Of a DNA stretch of 64,000 nucleotides, positions 60,433 to 64,000 are shown piece by piece. The DNA comes from Roseateles_B sp041905785 (GTDB lineage Bacteria; Pseudomonadota; Gammaproteobacteria; Burkholderiales; Burkholderiaceae_C), in contig JAYRKJ010000025.1 of the NCBI GenBank assembly GCA_041905785.1, positions 1-64,000 on the forward strand. The letters run 5' to 3'. The notes under the pieces were generated by a model. The model ran no database searches. It worked only from the letters and a program-made list of their open reading frames with translations, and was not told where the DNA came from. How positions within the stretch are numbered: position 1 is the first letter of the stretch; each line of letters opens with the position of its first letter. A program made the translations under genes and the position numbers.

Positions 60433-60684
60433 TCAAGCCGCCTGCGTCAGCCGCAGGAACTTCTGCATCAGCGTCTCGCGGCTTTCGACATGCGCCGGAT
60501 TGACCGGGATGCAGGCCACCGGGCACAGCTGCACGCACTGGGGCTCGTCGAAATGCCCCACGCATTCGGTGCACTTGGCCGGGTCGATCTGGTAGAACTC
60601 CTCGCCCATGGAGATGGCCTCGTTGGGGCATTCGGGCTCGCAGACGTCGCAGTTGATGCATTCGTCGGTGATCATCAGTGCCAT
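60433..60684 (-). CDS. YfhL-type 2[4Fe-4S] ferredoxin
   Basis: 83 residues. First cluster ligands CINCDVCEPEC; second cluster CTEC-x8-CVQLC, with the extended spacing of the YfhL/Allochromatium type; a short C-terminal helix follows. Low-potential electron carrier. Gene order ferredoxin-coaD on the reverse strand is common in Burkholderiales. Its start region is partly repeated upstream (see direct repeat). Confidence 0.95.
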   Translation of the reverse strand: MALMITDECINCDVCEPECPNEAISMGEEFYQIDPAKCTECVGHFDEPQCVQLCPVACIPVNPAHVESRETLMQKFLRLTQAA

Positions 60685-60802
60685 ATCAAAACTCCCAGCA
60701 CCCGACGAATACGGCAGGCGCCTGCATGCGCCTGCCGCGCTCAGCGGGGCAAGGCACGCCTTGCCTGCATCCGCCTCGCGTGTCGGTGATCATCAGTGCC
60801 AT
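60664..60802. repeat. 21-bp direct repeat flanking the ferredoxin start
   Basis: GTCGGTGATCATCAGTGCCA followed by T occurs at 60664-60684 (the first seven codons of the ferredoxin gene, reverse strand) and again at 60782-60802. Between them is a 97-bp GC-rich spacer with no gene. It looks like a partial tandem duplication or deletion scar. Confidence 0.8.
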
Positions 60803-60813
60803 GGCGCCACTCC

Positions 60814-61314
60814 TCAAGCCAGCTTGGACACCCGGTCTGCCAGGCGCGCACTGACCGAGGGGGAGACGAACTGCGAGACATCCCCGCCCAGCTTGGCGAT
60901 CTCGCGCACAAAGGTGCCGGAGACGAACTGGTACTGGTCCGACGGGGTCAGGAACACCGTCTCGACGTCCGGCATCAGCTTGCGGTTCATGCCGGCCATC
61001 TGGAACTCGTAGTCGAAGTCGCTGACCGCGCGCAGGCCGCGCACCACCACCTTGCCGCCATGCTGCAGCACGAAGTCGCGCAGCAGGCCGCGGAAGGCGA
61101 TGACCTCCACATTCGGGTAGCGGGCCGCCACCTCGCGGGCGATCTCCAGGCGCTCGTCCGGTGAGAACAGCGTGTTCTTGTGATGGCCCGCGGCCACGGC
61201 CACGATCAGGCGTTCGAAAAGATGGCTGGCGCGGCGCATCAGGTCCTCATGGCCCAGGGTCATGGGATCGAAGGTGCCGGGATAGACGGCGGTCAGCACG
61301 GTGGCAGAGGTCAA
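60814..61314 (-). CDS. coaD: Phosphopantetheine adenylyltransferase
   Basis: 166 residues from TTG 61314, supported by CAGGAG 6 nt upstream (GTG 61299 is possible). Nucleotidyltransferase motifs YPGTFDPMTLGHEDLMRRA and the ISxTxxR-like region near VSGTFVREIAKLGGD. Fourth step of coenzyme A synthesis. About 160 bp downstream of rsmD, its usual partner. Confidence 0.95.
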   Translation of the reverse strand: MTSATVLTAVYPGTFDPMTLGHEDLMRRASHLFERLIVAVAAGHHKNTLFSPDERLEIAREVAARYPNVEVIAFRGLLRDFVLQHGGKVVVRGLRAVSDFDYEFQMAGMNRKLMPDVETVFLTPSDQYQFVSGTFVREIAKLGGDVSQFVSPSVSARLADRVSKLA

Positions 61315-61472
61315 TACAGGCTCCTGGCCGTCACGAAAGATTCGGGAGTACTGCGACAGGTGAAGGGTGGCAACGGCCTTCGGATTATCCCTCGGGCGGG
61401 GCCCGGCGCCGGCGGCAGGGTTTCACGCGCCGCGTGGCCTCGTGTCCGCGCAGGCTTGCCGACGCTGAGCTT

Positions 61473-62096
61473 TCACGCCGCGACAGCGCGTCGGAACAGC
61501 GCATAGTGCACCGCACCGGCCTTGCCGCTGCGATGTGCTTGCAAGCCCAGCTCCGGCGTCGGCACCAGGGCTTCGGGCGACTCCACGTAGAGGTAGCCGC
61601 CCGGCACCACCAGGGGGGCGGCGGCGCGCAAGGCCGGCTCGAAGAGGCCGGCATCGAAGGGTGGATCCAGCATCACCAGCTCGAAGCGACCCGGCGCACT
61701 GCGGGCCATCCAGGCCAGGGCATCCACAGCCTCGACTCGCAGGGTCTCGGCCTTCAGCCGCGCCTTGGAAGCATGGAGGCTGCGCGCCAGCTCGCCATCG
61801 CGCTCCAGCAGCAGCACCTCATCCGCGCCGCGCGAAGCAGCCTCGAAGCCCAGGGCGCCGCTGCCGGCAAACGCGTCGAGCACACGCCAGCCGCTCAAGT
61901 CCTGGCCCAGCCAGTTGAACAGAGTCTCGCGCACCCGATCCGGCGTCGGGCGCAGGCCCGGCTTGTGCGCCACCGGCAGCTTGGAGCGTTTCCACTGGCC
62001 GCCGATGATGCGGACCTCGGCCGGCGCCATGCGCGGCGCGCCTTGCGGCTTGACGCGCGACGCCTGCGCGGGTGCCGGGTTCGCGCGCGGCTTCAC
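61473..62096 (-). CDS. rsmD: 16S rRNA (guanine966-N2)-methyltransferase RsmD
   Basis: 207 residues from GTG 62096, which overlaps the hisF stop (GTGA); ATG 62030 is an alternative and lies closer to the conserved start. VRIIGGQWKRSKLPV, PTPDRVRETLFNWL, SAM-binding DAFAGSGALGFEAASRGA, and catalytic LDPPF are present. Methylates G966 of 16S rRNA. Confidence 0.93.
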   Translation of the reverse strand: MKPRANPAPAQASRVKPQGAPRMAPAEVRIIGGQWKRSKLPVAHKPGLRPTPDRVRETLFNWLGQDLSGWRVLDAFAGSGALGFEAASRGADEVLLLERDGELARSLHASKARLKAETLRVEAVDALAWMARSAPGRFELVMLDPPFDAGLFEPALRAAAPLVVPGGYLYVESPEALVPTPELGLQAHRSGKAGAVHYALFRRAVAA

Positions 62097-62872
62097 AGGC
62101 GCACCTCGATGCCGCGCGACGCCATCAGCGCCTTCGCCTCGCCCACCGTGTGCTGGCCGTAGTGGAAGATGCTGGCCGCCAGCACCGCATCGGCGCCGCC
62201 GATCTGGATGCCCTCGACCAGGTGTTCGAGCGTGCCCACGCCGCCCGAGGCGATCACGGGAACGGGGACGGCATCGCTGACGGCACGCGTGAGCGGCAGG
62301 TCGAAGCCGATCTTGGTGCCGTCGCGGTCCATGCTGGTCAGGAGGATTTCGCCAGCGCCGAACTCGGCCATCTGGCGCGCCCACTGCAGGGCGTCCAGGC
62401 CCGTGTTCTTGCGACCGCCATGGGTGTAGACGTCCCAGCCCTCGCCGCGCGCGGCCAGCTCCTCGCCCTGGCGGCGCTTGGCATCGATGGCCACGACGAT
62501 GCACTGGGCGCCGTACTTCTGCGAAGCCTCGCGGATCAGCTCTGGACGGGCCACCGCGGCCGAGTTGAAGCTGACCTTGTCCGCCCCCGCGTTGAGCAGG
62601 CGCCGCACATCGGCCACCGCGCGCACGCCGCCGCCCACCGTCAGCGGGATGAACACCTGCGAGGCCACCGCCTCTATGATGTGCAGGATCAGGTCGCGGC
62701 CGTCGCTGGTGGCGGTGATGTCCAGGAAGGTGAGCTCGTCGGCGCCCTGCTCGTTGTACCGGGCGGCGATTTCCACCGGGTCGCCGGCATCGCGCAAGGC
62801 CTCGAAATTGACACCCTTCACCACGCGACCACCGGTCACGTCCAGGCAGGGAATGATGCGTTTGGCCAGCAT
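62093..62872 (-). CDS. hisF: Imidazole glycerol phosphate synthase subunit HisF
   Basis: 259 residues, (beta/alpha)8 barrel. Starts MLAKRIIPCLDVTGGRVVKG with the catalytic Asp11, and ends with second Asp region ILLTSMDRDGTK (Asp130 type) and VIASGGVGTLEHL. Cyclase part of the HisFH complex in histidine synthesis. Downstream of hisA by about 87 bp and overlapping rsmD. Confidence 0.97.
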   Translation of the reverse strand: MLAKRIIPCLDVTGGRVVKGVNFEALRDAGDPVEIAARYNEQGADELTFLDITATSDGRDLILHIIEAVASQVFIPLTVGGGVRAVADVRRLLNAGADKVSFNSAAVARPELIREASQKYGAQCIVVAIDAKRRQGEELAARGEGWDVYTHGGRKNTGLDALQWARQMAEFGAGEILLTSMDRDGTKIGFDLPLTRAVSDAVPVPVIASGGVGTLEHLVEGIQIGGADAVLAASIFHYGQHTVGEAKALMASRGIEVRL

Positions 62873-62893
62873 GGTTTGGGTCTTTCAAGAACA

Positions 62894-62916
62894 AGGGCCG
62901 CTGCGCGAGCGGCCCT
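62894..62916 (-). terminator. Hairpin between hisA and hisF
   Basis: Perfect 9-bp stem AGGGCCGCT/AGCGGCCCT with a 5-nt GC loop, followed on the reverse strand by a short T-rich run. It may attenuate or stabilise the his mRNA; hisF must still be expressed, so it is probably not a full stop. Confidence 0.55.
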
Positions 62917-62959
62917 GTGAGGGAAGCAGTTAGGGGGCTGAGCGTGCGTCCGCGGCGGC

Positions 62960-63709
62960 TCAGGCCTGGGATTCGGAGAGCTCGTCGGCGCGCTTCTGTG
63001 CCGCGGCCAGGTCCAGGTCACCGGTGTAGATGGCCCGGCCGCAGATCACGCCTTCCACGCCTTCGCTCTCGACGGCGCACAGGGCCTCGATGTCCCGCAT
63101 ATTGGAAAGGCCGCCGGACGCGATCACCGGAATGCTCAGCGCTTGCGCCAGCCTGACCGTGGCTTCGATGTTCACGCCGCTGAGCATGCCGTCGCGGCCG
63201 ATGTCGGTGTAGATCACGCCTTCGACGCCGTAGTCCTCGAACTTGCGGGCCAGGTCGATCACCTCGTGGCCGGTGAGCTTGCTCCAGCCATCCGTGGCGA
63301 CCTTGCCGTCCTTGGCGTCCAGGCCCACGATGATGTGGCCGCCGAAGGCCGAGCAGGCGTCCTTCAGGAAGCCGGGGCTCTTCACGGCGGCCGTGCCGAT
63401 GATCACGTAGGACAGGCCGTCGTCCAGGTAGCGCTCGATGGTGTCGAGGTCCCGGATGCCGCCGCCCAGCTGGATGGGGATCTCGTCGCCCACCTCGCGG
63501 ATGATGGCCTTGATCGCCGTCTCGTTGACGGGTTTGCCGGCGAAGGCGCCGTTGAGGTCCACCAGGTGCAGGCGTCTGGCGCCTGCATCGACCCAGCGCC
63601 GGGCCATGGCCGCAGGGTCGTCACCGAAGGTGGTGGAGGCGTTCATGTCGCCTTGTTGCAGGCGAACGCATTTGCCGTCTTTCAGGTCAATGGCGGGGAT
63701 CAGCAGCAT
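62960..63709 (-). CDS. hisA: Phosphoribosylformimino-5-aminoimidazole carboxamide ribotide isomerase HisA
   Basis: 249 residues, the barrel sister of HisF. LLIPAIDLKDGKCVRL with catalytic Asp8, RLHLVDLNGAFAGKPVN, YTDIGRDGML with the second Asp, and VIASGGLSN. Preceded by hisH 96 bp upstream. Confidence 0.97.
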   Translation of the reverse strand: MLLIPAIDLKDGKCVRLQQGDMNASTTFGDDPAAMARRWVDAGARRLHLVDLNGAFAGKPVNETAIKAIIREVGDEIPIQLGGGIRDLDTIERYLDDGLSYVIIGTAAVKSPGFLKDACSAFGGHIIVGLDAKDGKVATDGWSKLTGHEVIDLARKFEDYGVEGVIYTDIGRDGMLSGVNIEATVRLAQALSIPVIASGGLSNMRDIEALCAVESEGVEGVICGRAIYTGDLDLAAAQKRADELSESQA

Positions 63710-63805
63710 GGCCGAAGTGCAGGTGGTGGCGGAAGGGTTGAAGAGAAATTCAGGGGACGGAGAAAAGCGGCATTCATGCGGGGGTGCGGGAGTCGGAGGA
63801 CGTCC

Positions 63806-64000
63806 TCATGGCTGCCAGTGCAGGAAATTGCGATACAGGGCCAGGCCCAGCGCGGCGCTTTTCTCGGGATGGAATTGGGTGGCAAAAATGTTATCCCGGG
63901 CCACGGCGCAGGTAAAGCGGTCGCCGTATTCAGTTTCGGCGGCACTGTGGCCCGGCTCCGACGGAACGGCGTAGTAGCTGTGCACGAAGTAGTACCAGGC
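63806..64000 (-). CDS. hisH: Imidazole glycerol phosphate synthase subunit HisH, C-terminal part (runs off window)
   Basis: The last 64 residues of the glutamine amidotransferase subunit, beginning AWYYFVHSYYAVPSE and including the catalytic His/Glu pair in ATQFHPEKS. The rest lies beyond base 64000. Confidence 0.95.
   Translation of the reverse strand, partial: AWYYFVHSYYAVPSEPGHSAAETEYGDRFTCAVARDNIFATQFHPEKSAALGLALYRNFLHWQP

Overview
The window looks like a piece of a high-GC Betaproteobacterium of the order Burkholderiales, probably the Roseateles/Rubrivivax/Leptothrix neighbourhood. This rests on gene order (hrcA-nadK-recN-rapZ, lolB-ispE-tRNA-Gln-prs-rplY-pth, hisH-hisA-hisF-rsmD-coaD-ferredoxin) and protein character. 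No 16S rRNA gene is present, so genus is inference.

Bases 1 to about 20045 are the right part of an integrated genomic island with visibly lower GC and mostly unfamiliar genes. From the left it holds an orphan small gene; a reverse-strand pair (a NdpA/YejK-like nucleoid-associated protein and a two-TM membrane protein); a forward set of three accessory genes, one with winged-helix plus PD-(D/E)XK character; a DUF2971 protein; and then a tightly packed five-gene operon. That operon is a zinc-ribbon DPPY DNA methylase, a DrmE-like protein, DrmA helicase, DrmB (DUF1998) and DrmC (PLD nuclease). It is a class-2-like DISARM anti-phage system whose usual 5-cytosine methylase is replaced by an amino-methylase of DUF1156 style. 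The island edge is unusual. A CAU-anticodon tRNA gene is cut off right after its anticodon (20046-20085). About 180 bp inward lies a complete, different CAU tRNA gene interrupted at that same anticodon-loop position by a roughly 202-nt group I intron of the Azoarcus tRNA-Ile type. AT-rich DNA with repeated TTGACAC motifs lies between them. The simplest reading is that the element integrated into the anticodon loop, broke the resident tRNA and supplied an intron-protected substitute.

Bases 20186-34741 are core chromosome: hrcA (reverse) divergent from nadK-recN-rapZ, DUF3147, mutY/mutM (reverse), a TPR lipoprotein-type gene, lolB, ispE (with an odd low-GC insertion), tRNA-Gln(TTG), prs, rplY, pth and a repeat-bearing small exported-protein gene.

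Bases 34983-60419 are a cobalamin locus opened by a cobalamin riboswitch: btuB, cobU, btuF, btuC, btuD, cbiA, an ExbB/MotA-like gene, a DUF2149 gene, a periplasm-facing CobN-like chelatase, a second TonB-dependent receptor, bluB, btuR, cbiB, cobD, cobQ, a leaderless cobalamin-binding protein and cobT. An inserted signalling pair (REC-DUF3369-HD-GYP regulator and soluble histidine kinase) follows, then cobS and an alpha-ribazole phosphatase. Most of these genes overlap or nearly touch. The set covers corrinoid import, amidation, adenosylation, aminopropanol attachment and lower-ligand synthesis, but no corrin-ring genes are present here. The ExbB/DUF2149/CobN trio resembles the HmuU/V/S module of haem-uptake operons. 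Bases 60433-64000 return to housekeeping genes on the reverse strand: ferredoxin, coaD, rsmD, hisF, hisA and the end of hisH.
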